Of a stretch of 33,325 nt of DNA, positions 21,001-23,364 are shown in pieces. Made by a program: the position numbers and the translations under genes. The first letter of the stretch is position 1; the number at the start of each line of letters is the position of its first letter. This stretch comes from an uncultured beta proteobacterium (GTDB taxonomy: Bacteria > Pseudomonadota > Gammaproteobacteria > Burkholderiales > Burkholderiaceae_C). A model generated the notes under the pieces. It made no database searches. It was not told the DNA's origin and saw nothing but the letters and a program-made list of their open reading frames with translations. The stretch is from assembly GCA_903876735.1 (NCBI GenBank), contig CAIRAW010000004.1:1-33325 (forward strand). Reading direction: 5' to 3'.

Positions 21001-22470
21001 GCTGGCGCTGCCATCGTCCTTGACCTGAAATCTGAAGCTGGCGTAGCCATTGCCGCTACCGTTCAAGCCCGGTGTATAGACCAGATTGCCATTGGCGATA
21101 TCGGCCGCGCTGACCTCGTAGCCCGCAGTCACTTGTGCCTGCGTGATCGCCGTTCCGCTCAAGGTGAGCGATCCGGATGCCGGCAGGCTCGTGATCTTGA
21201 CCGCGCTCAGTGCATTGCCAGTGGGCAAGCTGTCCGAAACGTCTTGCGGGTCCGTGAAACCAAAATTGTCCGGCGTCAGGATCAGGACGGTGTCTTCAAC
21301 CGTGGTCAGCGTGGCGCTGGTGCCGGCCGGCGCGTCGGCCACCGGGTTCACCAAAACATCAAAACTCAAACTGCTGCTGTCGCCGGCAAGTCTTGTCGTG
21401 TAGTCCGCAGAAACCTGCACCGTGATGGTCGCGGTGCCGGACCAGTTGGCGTCTGGAACAAAGGTCAGCGAGTTGAGAAAAACGTTGATGTCGGCCCGGC
21501 TACCCTGCGCCGCCAGCGAGATGTCCGACACCGTGTCCACACCCGAGCCGGTGCTGACCTTGCCGTTGCCGAAGGTGACGGTCACCACCGCCTCCATGGT
21601 GGAGCTATCGGGCGACGTAACGCTCAGCTTGTTCAAAAGGCTTTGCGTGGCGTCTTCGGCAATGCTCAGCAGTGTTGTGGTACCGGACCCATCGCCCAGC
21701 TTGCTTGCATTGCTGATCTCGGGGGCGGCCAGCACCCCCATAAACCCCGCCAACGCATCCGCCGCAAACGCGGATTTGGCTTCAATCGGCCCGCTTTGGT
21801 ACTCCAGCGTCCAGTCACCGCCGGCGGCGGCGTTGCCGGTGGCGTCGGTGGACGCCGCGACGTCGGCGCTGGTCAATCGTGCCAGCGAGCTGACCAGCGC
21901 AGCACCGCTGCTGCCCTGGGCCACGTCGCAGCCATAAATCAGGATGTCGGCCTGCTCGCTCAGGCTGGCTTGCCAGGCGCTCAGTTGCGCGGCGTAGTTT
22001 TGCAGGTTGGCTGCGGTGAGGTCGCTGGCCGCCAGGTGCAGGTCGCCCTGCGCGCCGTGCGAAACCAGGTAGACCGCCTGCACATCCCTGAGCCCCGCCA
22101 GAAAATCGGTAATCTGCTGCACGCCATCGCGGCTGGCATCGAGCAGCACCACCTGCACACCCGGCTTGGCGGCGGCCACCAGCGCTTCGTAGTCGGCCAC
22201 CGAGGGGTCGACAAACATGATCTCACGCCCAACCGCGGGGGCCTGTGCCAGCGGCACAGCGGCCGGCGCGTCAAACACCGACAAGGGGCGGGAAAGCAAC
22301 GGCGCAGCGTCGGCCAGGTCTGGCACGCTGTCGCTTGGCAGCCGCTCATGCGGCGTGTCGGTTAGCGCAACACCGTCAAATAAGTAGCGCGGCTCCAGTG
22401 CCAGCAAGCGGTTTCGGTTGCGCGGCAGTTTGGGAGTCGATGCAGGCACAGACTTGGGATGTTTTCGCAT
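1..22470 (-). CDS. Giant multi-module surface adhesin (DUF4347 plus cadherin/VCBS-like repeats), 3' end outside window
   Basis: The frame is open from ATG 22470 to base 1, so at least 7490 codons are visible. An in-frame TGA at 22477-22479 makes this the first usable start. In order it shows a basic N-terminus with no Sec-type hydrophobic segment, LEPRYLFDG at residues 26-33, DUF4347 at about 82-246, then about 47 beta-rich modules. Most modules end in NDAP, KDAP or NDQP linkers and many carry acidic DxDD loops typical of calcium-binding cadherin-like folds. A VCBS repeat lies near the window edge. I read only two cysteines in the whole protein. Such proteins are normally exported by a type I system through a C-terminal signal, which would lie outside the window, and mediate attachment or biofilm formation. 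The regulator gene lies 206 bases upstream in the same direction. The family-level call is firm; the ligand is unknown. Confidence 0.93.
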   Translation of the reverse strand, partial: MRKHPKSVPASTPKLPRNRNRLLALEPRYLFDGVALTDTPHERLPSDSVPDLADAAPLLSRPLSVFDAPAAVPLAQAPAVGREIMFVDPSVADYEALVAAAKPGVQVVLLDASRDGVQQITDFLAGLRDVQAVYLVSHGAQGDLHLAASDLTAANLQNYAAQLSAWQASLSEQADILIYGCDVAQGSSGAALVSSLARLTSADVAASTDATGNAAAGGDWTLEYQSGPIEAKSAFAADALAGFMGVLAAPEISNASKLGDGSGTTTLLSIAEDATQSLLNKLSVTSPDSSTMEAVVTVTFGNGKVSTGSGVDTVSDISLAAQGSRADINVFLNSLTFVPDANWSGTATITVQVSADYTTRLAGDSSSLSFDVLVNPVADAPAGTSATLTTVEDTVLILTPDNFGFTDPQDVSDSLPTGNALSAVKITSLPASGSLTLSGTAITQAQVTAGYEVSAADIANGNLVYTPGLNGSGNGYASFRFQVKDDGSASGGGVVLDQSYNTLTFDVTPVNDAPTATLTAVADTKNQPVNFALTATDPDGGGNSTTDAAVTAYRISQLPAGGTLYFSSDNGSSYTALVIDATYKEITAGQAAYMRFVPTTNVTGVKTFVYSAVDAAGLESAISTVSITVAAFNEPPVLTVANATATVAEDGLVAIAGISITDVDALDTSFQVTLSALHGNLRLGDVQGLTVATNNTHSVTVTGTLAAINTALVTDGYLTYSPDANYPYSTSSATDTITVLADDLGSGAGALANKTVSKTIVVTVTPVADAPTVNRDGANPMVATLAAVAEDTAAPIGATVATLLNGVFTDVDGNTLAGIAISANDTSEALTKGVWQYTSDNGQNWYAVGTVGTASALLLSGSSSLRFVPVANYFGAPGALTIHVIDNSGARSYSVGATRVTTDVAAAATSDIDTTGTSLLTSITAVDDASVVAADNQTVLEDNVASGNVLTNDSDVDNTLSVVSFTIGGVTTTLTGVPASDTASITGKGTFTITAEGVYTFTPAQDWSGSVPTITYTLNTGSSSTLSLAVSPVNDVPVLTVTGGAVTVTEALSVAFSSTNVVVTDPDNSATQLTFKLEALPTNGSLRLDGAPVQVGTTFSYDNIGKLVYTHNGNSATTDSFSVSLRDGAGGVVSSTAIPIAITRVNSAPVIIGSVSVYEDYSATVSLSVGDAETARANLVVTITSLPTAAEADLIFNGHTITAAEVAAGYSFAGDKVGLLSIQSHATNQVMPATGLSFVVSVTDTGDTPAAVKTSSTTVTVNVLPVDDDPVLASPLSGLTVLEGGTVALTTGTSTSTLYATDVESNPITYRIVSIPSHGWLLVNGVAQGVGASFTQADIVAGHVSYWNDHSDPVGNPPNDSFSVYVLDGGYNAAESRVAGVSVNGVLTAVNVPITVTPVDDSGSGGTWTGTVLARNDLFVTNEDTPLTLSFGQLTANDSFGTPVPAAYHVTAVSSPVNGTVSIDPDTGHVTFTPGANFSGTGYFSYTVSDGVNSSTATATIIVYNLNDAPTIATNVALALNEGASATITDAQLLAADSDTEDTPANLTFVLTSYPISNGTLYRSGSALRLGSSFTQDDINNNRITFQHDGGEDFQSTFSFTLYDGSGASVSGSFSIDATPVNDAPVITGGNLMVSEGSAISLAGAITASDVDGVNSDKSTGYAAVNTLTLSIASTGNLPTYGVLQLDSDGNGSFETTMTTSNIATTTFTQAQVTAGQVRYLHDGTEHFADSFTVTVNDGKGGTSSAMVTLGVYPVNDDPVVSVNAGLTLNEGATATISASALAASDPDNTAVQLQFRVITSIVSHGQLKNGDTVLGVGSAITQDDLNNNRITYVHDGLESTSDSFSYKLSDAGGGTEPTGTFTIAITPVNDAPAITLPNAPTAGEDQPLAIHGISIADPDSVALDGAISSGFGPVTVTLTASHGTLDLTASGSAELSGDLTSSVTITGTLGEVNATLDTLRYTGVANFNGADSIAVVVNDNAHTGGSALSANASLDITVAAVNDAPTLSGVASEAYTEDASAVVLATAAALGDVDLAALTSGSGNWGGATLNLSRSGGASTDDHFSNSGTLGALTAGADLTLGGAVKGTVTANSNGTLTLSFAAGVSSADVQAIARLIAYSNSRQSLGDGQTEAVTLNWVLDDGDTDPDRVNPQGSGGHLAVNVAQAITVTGVNDAPVAGNSSVGGVYEDAGLIYPSPNSGSHAAPLGSLVSNLFNGHFTDADTGAQYTLAGLAITGNNADALTQGQWQYSTDNGANWSDVPTSGLSDSNAVVLGTSAQIRFLPNVANFNGIPGALTVRLSDGTAFVAGTGKTLLTGSPNGWSDAVSLSASVSAVNEAPTMSITGSGFTATENVLASIAAGFTLTDIEANRGEGVIGSNAGKVSVTLTNAHGAIGVSTGGWSVSGNNSGSVVVTGTLAQVGTALEGLTYTPGNNPETTESISVVLSDLGNSGTSTTTALTATGSISISVTPVNDAPTASGAAALAAVSEDAGAAAPDPNYAAIAAPTGATVYDLFNAKFGDVDTLNNNHTFSGIAITGNAATAGQGKWQYSTDNGSNWNDIPLTGLTDANALVVGSSANDRIRFLPSVANYNGAVGSLTVRLSDGNAFSASTSVTDFKTLATGGTDGWSNAIALTTSVTAVNDAPQILNLTSATNSVLNFSEAVGVNIAGTALLLDSLPDIVSGTITPASISDVEITRSETTFNGATLVIRDQSASTALLAAATKDLYVLQTGNGVGIGGGYTQPGSGIVLFNSGSNITFNSTVIGKLTDNSNASGQLTITFNASASATAVNTVLRNIAYSSRYDNYQSATDKTILVTFNDGAGVGALAGTATVKVTITPTNDAPVFSAGATLASTEGAASTTATTLSTLLGANYSDPDGLSLASNPMAGVAIGAFDNKGLGNWQVYLESAWVDLATISTSAGGISTTNALLLAADTQIKFVQNTDANTTGASTLRPTLSLYAVETTAFNTTVASPAAFTTLAGTPLTYNTTTDNGGSRVSVDPVVVDVSITGINDAPTLTTSGSGTDYTVGVFTGSIAESTITGAGTAAQILLTNAAVADIDLLTTSTLASSVFGAGSIAVSLTGRVTGDVFSLNGSFPWATGVASVTGGSGTGDYFIQLTNTATLDQVKAILQAIQFENTSDTPPAGTRAYTVTLSDGRNLDAQGDTAGVTPQTAAKTGSVTISAGNDAPVMSGGSQTLTFTELSAAAVIDATVTVASDADDTQMSGATVSISSGYTAGDILSFTDQNGITIASNAGGVLTLTGSATLAQYTTALRTVKFNSESINPTASSASRTITWQVTDANSAGAGAAARSSNTLSSGITITALNNAPTLSGTGAASYTENGTAAVLFSGIGIADLDDTQIAGATVTISSDYTAGDELSVATQNGISGSFNPTSHVLTLTGTATLAQYETALQSVTFSSSSDDPTVDNTRTSRTLTWVVTDANSGGVGAGTSTGLTSSLSIAPAQDAPVITPSGALSYAENADATTVDSTLTVSDADDTQITGGSVSLTGNFLAGDVLAATGTLTISVSYDADHGVLTLTGLDTVANYQAVLRTLTYLNSTDDPTANAGKTTRTLTYSLTDANSDAATAATGTATKTIDLTATNDLPVITLPGSTLAYLENADPVTIDGALTLSDADDTQMDSATVTITENRNAGDVLAVAGTAIGAQAGSTNITVTSYVDGVLTLSGRDTKENYQAVLRTVTYANSSDNPNANSSTNPLARTISFRATDANSDTLGATTSVVVTRSINVTAANDAPVLTGTHTDPTALEEAGVGSGTSTVTLLSGSTVSDADFYTSGTTFSGGSVTVALDGYVAGDVLSIQTGTGAGAVRRSGNNVDYTADGTTWTTVGIVQHVDTIISVAAFASATGWTSASDMTGALASYDGTKSCIGSYVLTFSWQDNTTVYRDVALNGATAVTFVATVPASASANTGNIELVFLNASNVQVGDTVTSATMTQTASAQSVTLTDVAVPVGATQVRVVFRQLDAVDPTAGHTGIAFSYPQLLGTVNGTSTGVGTALVINLNSNADQTNVAAVLNALNYRSTSDNATLNNTDTTRAYSIKINDGKNDITSTPTALSAANSNALTGTITITPLNDAPVVDLNSATGGYDTTVTWTEGSNTASVALSIAPNATLADVDNTNLGQMRLVVSGVRDGNSEVLNIAGTNFQLGTDASAIHAGNYAISYVASTGVFTIAPFSGTVDTVANYQSLLRGITYVNSTDNPTSGDRTATVTVTDAGHNNTTQLTDPLTDQQTSTGRVDTVTLVANNDQPVITGLDAVSFFENAINVTAAVIDSSVTVTDIDSANYDTGSLTVSGITTYDTVSLPTSVTLASGAVQRVGNDVQYSADGSAWTPVGTIGSGAATTGAGESLVITFNSSATPAIAERVIESLTFANSSNNPTTSRTLSIALNDGDGQTVQTATVVVTVLFDNDAPTMTSTSLGGTYTEQNATALQFVGGTIAVGDPDGNTNFYTGGAGSLTVHLDSYVSGDTLSVLAGNSITVSSGTISYAGNAFATTSGGGGEDLVITYTSSDATPAAVQALLAQLRYSNTASDDPTENNTDPSRIFTVTLNDGGNTKDGTSSTAALTATLSGTITVTAVNDAPVVTTTGTAQVYTENGTAVGIDSGLTLSDLDDTDINRATVQITANLNVGDVLAVNLTTGTGGGANKFIVSATQTAISASYDAGTGLLTLSGIDSKANYAAVLQAVTYVNTTNNPNANNATDPLPRTVTFKVWDNNSDAIGEQSGSNTRVVNVTAVNDAPVLVGADAASTAVENSGETTGTTTVQLLTGTGTAVTDADFDTVSANFGGGSVTVSFTDAYVTGDVLSIQTGTGAGAVRRVDNDVDYTLDGSAWTTIGTVSGTSTGIGKALVINLNTSADRTNVAALLNGLNYHSTSDNPTVNQTDASRAYSIQINDGNNNHLAGGSAGVALDSTTTLTGTITITPVNDAPVVDLNGATAGVTSTVTWTEGSNTAHVALSIAPSATLTDVDNTNLSQMQLLVGNVLDGDNEVLNIGGTDFKLNTTVASTDVGSYLVSYSIATHTFTIVPDGSTIGALTGFQSLLQGITYINNTDNPSDGNRTVTVTVTDAGLNNSATFDEQETSATALGTINVDPVNDQPVVTGLDAVSYFENAINASAVVIDSSVTVTDIDSADYFGGSLTVSGITTYDTVSLPASADAVTGNVQRNGSNVEYYNGSAWVAIGTYSGGAGANFVVSFNVNTTPAIAERVIENLTFANSSNNPQINRTLSIALNDGDGQTVQSATVVVAIKFDNDAPTMTSDSLGGTYTEQGTALQFVAGTLVVSDSDGNANFYSSASSVAGSLTVHLGTYISGDTLSVLNVGTGSGQIGVSGTLAGGLTISYANVAFATTSAGSGVGADLVINFSSSAARPAAVQALLAQLRYSSTSDDPTVNAGNTSRDFTVTLNDGGNTRDGTSATGALTATLTGTITVTPAKDAPVITPTGALAYTENALATTVDSNLTVTDTDDTQITGGSVNITGNFLAGDVLAVTGNGTISGSYNESTGLLTLTGTDTVANYQAVLRTLTYLNNTEDPTSDHNKITRTLTYSLTDANSDSAGAATGTVTKTINVTAVNDAPVLSGGGTNLAYTENASAAVIDATVTVASDADDTQMHGATVVISAGYTTGDVLSFTTPNGITGSYLAGTLTLTGYATLADYTTALQSVKFNSTSEDPTASSTSRTITWQVTDANSDAVGAALSNTRTSTITITPLPDAPTLGGTGTASYTENAASATVLFAGITVADVDDTQLVSAVVSIDLTNFTAGDKLNFSDQNGITGTYHSDTGILNLTGTTTLANYQAALRTITFSSTSDDPTVNATKTTRTLHWTVTDANSDSTITQTSADLTSELTVLPAKDAPVMTAGGALTYIENASAAVIDATVTVVSDADDTQIAGATVTISSPVTGDTLGFTPQSGITILSNAGGVLTLTGTATLAQYTAALQSVTFSSSSEDPTVNNASTSRTITWAVTDANSDSAGAAASTGVTSAINITPQQDAPVITPAATALAYTENAAATAVDATVTVADADDTLIASGSVSITDKFLTGDVLAVNTSGTSITASYASGTGVLTLSGSDTLAHYQSVLQSLTYLSTSEDPTDNTSKPTRTLTYSLTDANSDLAGATTGTATKTINLTAVNDAPVINSGSAAGYTENGTALVIDANLMLSDLDDTEIHHATVAITTNLKSGDVLAVTGNGTISGSYDSGTGVLTLSGVDTLVNYQAVLRTVTYVNTSNNPNANNATDPLPRTVTFTVWDNNSDQIGQQSGANTRTVNVTAVNDAPTIAGTDANSTAVENSGETTGTTPVQLLTGTGTTVTDADFDTASTNFGGGSVTVSFTDVYVAGDVLSVTSIASPAVGAVHLEGSNVQYSFDGSTWTTIGTVDGTSTGIGKAFVINLNTSADRTNVAALLNALNYHSTSDNPTVNQTDASRAYSIQINDGNNNNLAGGAGEASQSSGTLTGIISITLANDPPVADLNSVTGGNDTSVTWTELSNTTHTAVLIAPTASFSDADNTNLTQMVLAVSGVRDTNSEIINIGGRDFALATDASNVPAGSYRVTYVHGDGTGTFTIVPETVTFSALTGFQTLLRGISYINSTDNPTDGNRSMTVVLTDAGYDNGAGVAGEASSTLTTATINVDPINDQPRLSDQVDKSFHENLIQVNADWIDQSITLTDTDSPNYSGGTITVSGLVASDVVSLPGTAVDTLDNVKLSGSDVQYYDGVSWISVGTASGGTASSFVVTLNASATAAIAERILENLTFKNTADAPVTTRTLTYTVSDGGTGSALGVTLGVTIVRDNDTPVMTSTTLGGTYTERNATALQFVGGTIAVSDPDSPANFYTGGAGSLTVSLDTYQSGDTLSVLTDSTLAGHISVSGSIVSYGGTSFATIDATNNGVGNSMVINFTSTTATPAAVQALLAQLRFGNTGNDNPTAYNADPSRVFTVTFSDGTNTKDAGANVATALTATLGGTITLTPTADAPVISAANASFTEGAASPVTISAGLTLSDVDDTEATGATVRITTGLQADYDTLAVTGTAKITVVSYNSSTGTLTLSGTDTLANYALVLQAVTFSNSNQDPAGDALTSSRTLTWSVTDANSNLIGSSGTTGSTTSSITVNPVNDAPTISGLGTIGDHPFIQAGAAVGIDDNATLGDLELVARNNWAGAMLTIARASGASANDVFGASGTITTGLYLDASNVLKVDGTTVGTYANANGTLTLTFTSSEATSARVNTALQGITYRNSITTPGSLSDASVTLRVTVDDQNTDTTGSGTAGTATGAQKQGSGGKLTAYQDITVTFNRLPIANADTASVNEGVATTDSTSVSGDVTPNPPSGGNVMDTDQDGNTLTVQGVAAGNVGGVQAASVAADVTGTYGKVNIGADGSYTYTVDNSKTAVQALAVGEHLTDTFTYTINDANGGTSTSTLTVTIAGTNDAPLLSHTVQNITNLEDAAAPSGAVGVAVSTLTGGITD
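108..516 (-). other. VCBS repeat domain within the adhesin
   Basis: About 136 residues, running from an IANADTASVNEG-like opening through GTYGKVNIGADGSYTYTVDN to LTVTIAGTNDAP. This is the classical VCBS pattern: a GxYGxLxIxxDGxYTYxxDN core, then DTFTYTINDANGGT. It is the only canonical VCBS unit I see in the window and it follows a different module class. The next module has just begun at the window edge, so the repeat array continues beyond base 1. Confidence 0.85.
1471..3559 (-). repeat. A-B-C-D module cassette, copy 3
   Basis: Four consecutive modules make a unit of about 2.09 kb. A opens with STAVENSGETTG and contains the YHSTSDNPT motif. B contains VTWTELSNT and LADAGY-like segments. 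C opens near the NDQP linker and has ITLTDTDSPNY. D opens with TMTS...GGTYTE and contains AAVQALLAQLRF. The same order recurs at 6079-8170 and 8644-11185. Bases 3061-3250 match 7678-7867 with about 13 differences counted by eye. The amplified unit is therefore the whole cassette, not the single domain. Confidence 0.8.
3560..6078 (-). repeat. Array of six short modules (E'-F-F-F-E'-E) between cassettes 2 and 3
   Basis: Six modules of about 138-142 residues separated by D-A-P linkers at about 5663, 5247, 4823, 4404 and 3984. Each has a YTEN opening, an acidic DADDTQ-type calcium-like loop, GDVLxxT, then LTLTGxxTLAxYxxALxxVxF and a closing TRTLTxxxTDANSD. F modules contain NGIT; E' and E modules contain GNFLAGDVLAV or similar. 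The order F-F-E'-E before an A-B-C-D cassette is also found at 11186-12897. Confidence 0.8.
6079..8170 (-). repeat. A-B-C-D module cassette, copy 2
   Basis: Same four-module order as the cassette at 1471-3559 and nearly the same length (2092 against 2089 bases). Module A is uninterrupted here: a short DGSAWTTIGTV segment runs straight into SGTSTGIGKALV. This makes it the reference for recognising the insertion in copy 1. Linkers fall near 7603 (NDAP), 7096 (NDQP) and 6626 (NDAP). Confidence 0.8.
8171..8643 (-). repeat. Single E module between cassettes 1 and 2
   Basis: One E-type module of about 158 residues. It has YTENGTAVGID, an LSDLDDTDI acidic loop, LNVGDVLAV, and a closing segment with VWDNNSD and VNVTAVNDAP. 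It is a little longer than the other E modules because of a glycine/threonine-rich loop (TTGTGGGANKF). A lone E separates the first two cassettes, while a six-module array separates the second and third. Confidence 0.75.
8644..11185 (-). repeat. A-B-C-D module cassette, copy 1, with a domain inserted in module A
   Basis: Same order as the cassettes at 6079-8170 and 1471-3559, with linkers near 10160, 9640 and 9158. It is 2542 bases long; subtracting the 459-base insertion at 10441-10899 leaves about 2083 bases, matching the other copies. Its nucleotide sequence looks more diverged from copies 2 and 3 than those are from each other. Confidence 0.8.
10441..10899 (-). other. 153-residue foreign domain inserted in frame into module A of cassette 1
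   Basis: Residues 3858-4010. The flanking sequence, TTVGIV before and GTVNGTSTGVG after, is continuous in the sister modules at 7603-8170 and 2987-3559. The insert is exactly 153 codons and unlike its surroundings. It contains one cysteine (TKSCIGS), aromatic residues in LTFSWQDNTTVYRDV, and a strand series IELVFLNASNVQVGD, VAVPVGATQVRVVFRQLD, HTGIAFSYPQL. This pattern resembles galactose-binding-like or carbohydrate-binding jelly-roll domains. The fold is an inference from strand pattern, not a family match. Confidence 0.75.
11186..12897 (-). repeat. Array of four short modules (F-F-E'-E) preceding cassette 1
   Basis: Modules are separated by linkers near 12472 (NNAP), 12052 (QDAP) and 11635 (NDLP). 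F modules carry VASDADDTQM or IADLDDTQI with NGIT; E' has VSDADDTQI and NFLAGDVLA; E has LSDADDTQM and NRNAGDVLAV. Together with the cassette that follows, this makes a block F-F-E'-E-A-B-C-D that recurs as F-F-F-E'-E-A-B-C-D at 1471-5663. Confidence 0.75.
12898..21735 (-). repeat. N-terminal run of about 21 heterogeneous cadherin/CSPG-like modules
   Basis: Linkers fall near 21333, 20931, 20571, 20160, 19680, 19370, 19028, 18661, 18268, 17945, 17600, 17190, 16852, 16455, 15943, 15453, 15044, 14538, 13939 and 13418. CSPG-like units (LPTNGSLRLDG, FTQADIVAGHVSYWNDH, FTQDDINNNRITFQHDG) occupy most of 16857-19370. A tandem-95/cadherin-like unit (FTPGANFSGTGYFSYTVSDG) lies near 18000. A distinct unit with the signature WQYSTDNGxxW occurs near 19950, 15740 and 14830, with a weaker form near 13770. 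These modules are far less similar to each other than those after 12898, so this half looks older. Confidence 0.75.
21733..22227 (-). other. DUF4347 domain of the adhesin
   Basis: Residues about 82-246, from REIMFVDPSVADY to ALAGFMGVLA. Recognised by EIMFVDPSVxDY, VVLLDASRDGVQQI, VYLVSHGAQGDLHL, ADILIYGCDVAQG, LTSADVAASTDATG and GGDWTLEYQSG. His138 lies in SHG at the end of one hydrophobic strand and Cys181 in YGCD at the end of another. This is the arrangement seen in caspase/CHAT-like cysteine peptidases. DUF4347 is commonly found at the N-terminus of very large LEPR-motif adhesins. Catalytic activity is not established. Confidence 0.88.
22366..22398 (-). other. LEPRYLFDG N-terminal motif of the adhesin
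   Basis: Residues 25-35. It is preceded by a basic proline-rich segment (four Arg and two Lys before residue 22). LEPR-type motifs mark the N-termini of many giant repeat proteins in Gram-negative bacteria. I see no hydrophobic signal peptide and no LapA-like TAAG cleavage site in the first 130 residues. Confidence 0.8.
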
Positions 22471-22489
22471 AGCGGGTCACTGTTTTCAT
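22376..22489 (-). other. Possible 37-codon leader ORF overlapping the adhesin start in another frame
   Basis: ATG at 22489 begins MKTVTRYAKTSQVC and runs for 37 codons to a stop at 22376-22378, overlapping the first 32 codons of the adhesin out of frame. GGGGAG at 22499-22504 is well placed for this ATG (9-base spacing) and lies 28 bases from the adhesin ATG, which has no Shine-Dalgarno sequence of its own. It may be a decoy, a translational control element, or chance. Confidence 0.25.
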
Positions 22490-22585
22490 TTTTTTGGACT
22501 CCCCTTTGTCGAAGCTTCTGCCAACAATCTGAAAAAGCCCCGGGCACCGCTGTGCGCAGGGCGCAATCATCCATTGCACAAGCGC

Positions 22586-22628
22586 AGCTTAGGCGCGAAA
22601 ACACGCGCGAATCTAAGCAAATCTAAGC
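22586..22628 (-). promoter_or_regulatory. Putative regulator-binding direct repeat and promoter for the adhesin
   Basis: On the minus strand CTTAG-ATTTG-CTTAG gives two half-sites with a 10-base period (plus-strand ATCTAAGC at 22611-22618 and 22621-22628). It is followed 19 bases later by TAAGCT (22591-22586), a weak -10. The repeat form resembles binding sites of OmpR-family regulators of the PmrA/QseB type. A near copy lies upstream of the response regulator at 23391-23408. Predicted transcription start near 22579 would leave a leader of roughly 110 bases. Confidence 0.55.
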
Positions 22629-22644
22629 ACGGGGGGACGAAGTG

Positions 22645-22672
22645 GTTGACTTAAGTCAACAGCCTGCAGGCT
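22645..22672. promoter_or_regulatory. Two abutting perfect palindromes after the regulator gene
   Basis: GTTGACTTAAGTCAAC at 22645-22660 is a perfect 16-base palindrome, immediately followed by AGCCTGCAGGCT at 22661-22672, a perfect 12-base palindrome. They lie 4 bases past the regulator stop and about 17 bases upstream of the direct repeat. Neither is followed by a T-run, so an operator is as likely as a transcript-end hairpin. Confidence 0.4.
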
Positions 22673-22676
22673 TGGC

Positions 22677-23357
22677 TTAGCGCAGGGCGACCGCCTCGCA
22701 AAACTGATAACCCTCGTTGCGCAGGGTCTTGAGCGGCAGGTCGGCGCCGGTGGCGTCGAGCACCTTGCGCCGCAGGCGGTTGATCTGGGTGTCCAGGCGG
22801 CGCAGGTCGTAGGCCATGAAGTCTTCACCCAGCGCGGCCACGATCTCCTGCTTGCTCACGCTTTGGCCCTGCCCGTCAAAAATCGCCCTGAGCACGGTGT
22901 AGTCCTGCGCGCTGAGCTCGATCGGGGGCAGGCCCGGCGCAATCAGCTGGCGCTTGAGGTCGTCGAGCACCCAGTCGCCGCGCACGCCGCCCAAGTCAAG
23001 CCGGCGCGCCAGTGATTCGACCGTGGCAGCCAGTATGTCGAGGTCGGCCGTCTTGGTCAGGTAGTGGTCGGCGCCGCTTTGCAACCCGGCCACCTTGTCG
23101 CGCGTGCTGCTGCGCGCCGTCAGCACGATGATGCCCAGGCGCAGGTGGTCGCGGCGCAGGCGGGCAATGATGTCCATGCCCTCGCCGTCGGGCAAGCCCA
23201 GGTCCAGGATGGCGATCAGGTGGCTCCCCGGCGCAAAGCTGCGCTCAAACTCGGCAATGCTGCCCACCGCCTGCACGCTGTGCCCAAAGCCGGCCAAAAA
23301 CTCGGTCAGGTCTTCACGCAGAATGCGCTCGTCTTCAAGCAAAATGATTTGTGCCAC
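22677..23357 (-). CDS. OmpR/PhoB-family response regulator
   Basis: 226 residues. The receiver domain (1-115) has acid-pocket residues Glu8 and Asp9, phosphoacceptor Asp52 in ILDLGLPDGEG, Thr80 in VLTAR and Lys102 in YLTKT. The C-terminal winged-helix domain (about 125-226) ends with RRLDTQINRLRRKV and LRNEGYQF, the typical recognition helix and wing. The start is GTG (VAQIILLEDE); no Shine-Dalgarno precedes it. It is divergent from the histidine kinase with 86 bases between starts, and it lies upstream of the adhesin on the same strand, so it probably controls the adhesin and itself. It is a complete, ordinary-looking regulator; no specific name can be given. Confidence 0.92.
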   Translation of the reverse strand: MAQIILLEDERILREDLTEFLAGFGHSVQAVGSIAEFERSFAPGSHLIAILDLGLPDGEGMDIIARLRRDHLRLGIIVLTARSSTRDKVAGLQSGADHYLTKTADLDILAATVESLARRLDLGGVRGDWVLDDLKRQLIAPGLPPIELSAQDYTVLRAIFDGQGQSVSKQEIVAALGEDFMAYDLRRLDTQINRLRRKVLDATGADLPLKTLRNEGYQFCEAVALR

Positions 23358-23364
23358 GGCCGCG

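Noticed and set aside
1..21735. CRISPR array or DNA-level tandem satellite suggested by regular repetition of GGCGCGTCGTT-like words
   Set aside because: The words encode the NDAP linker of protein modules at 330-600-base intervals. There are no short identical repeats with spacers.
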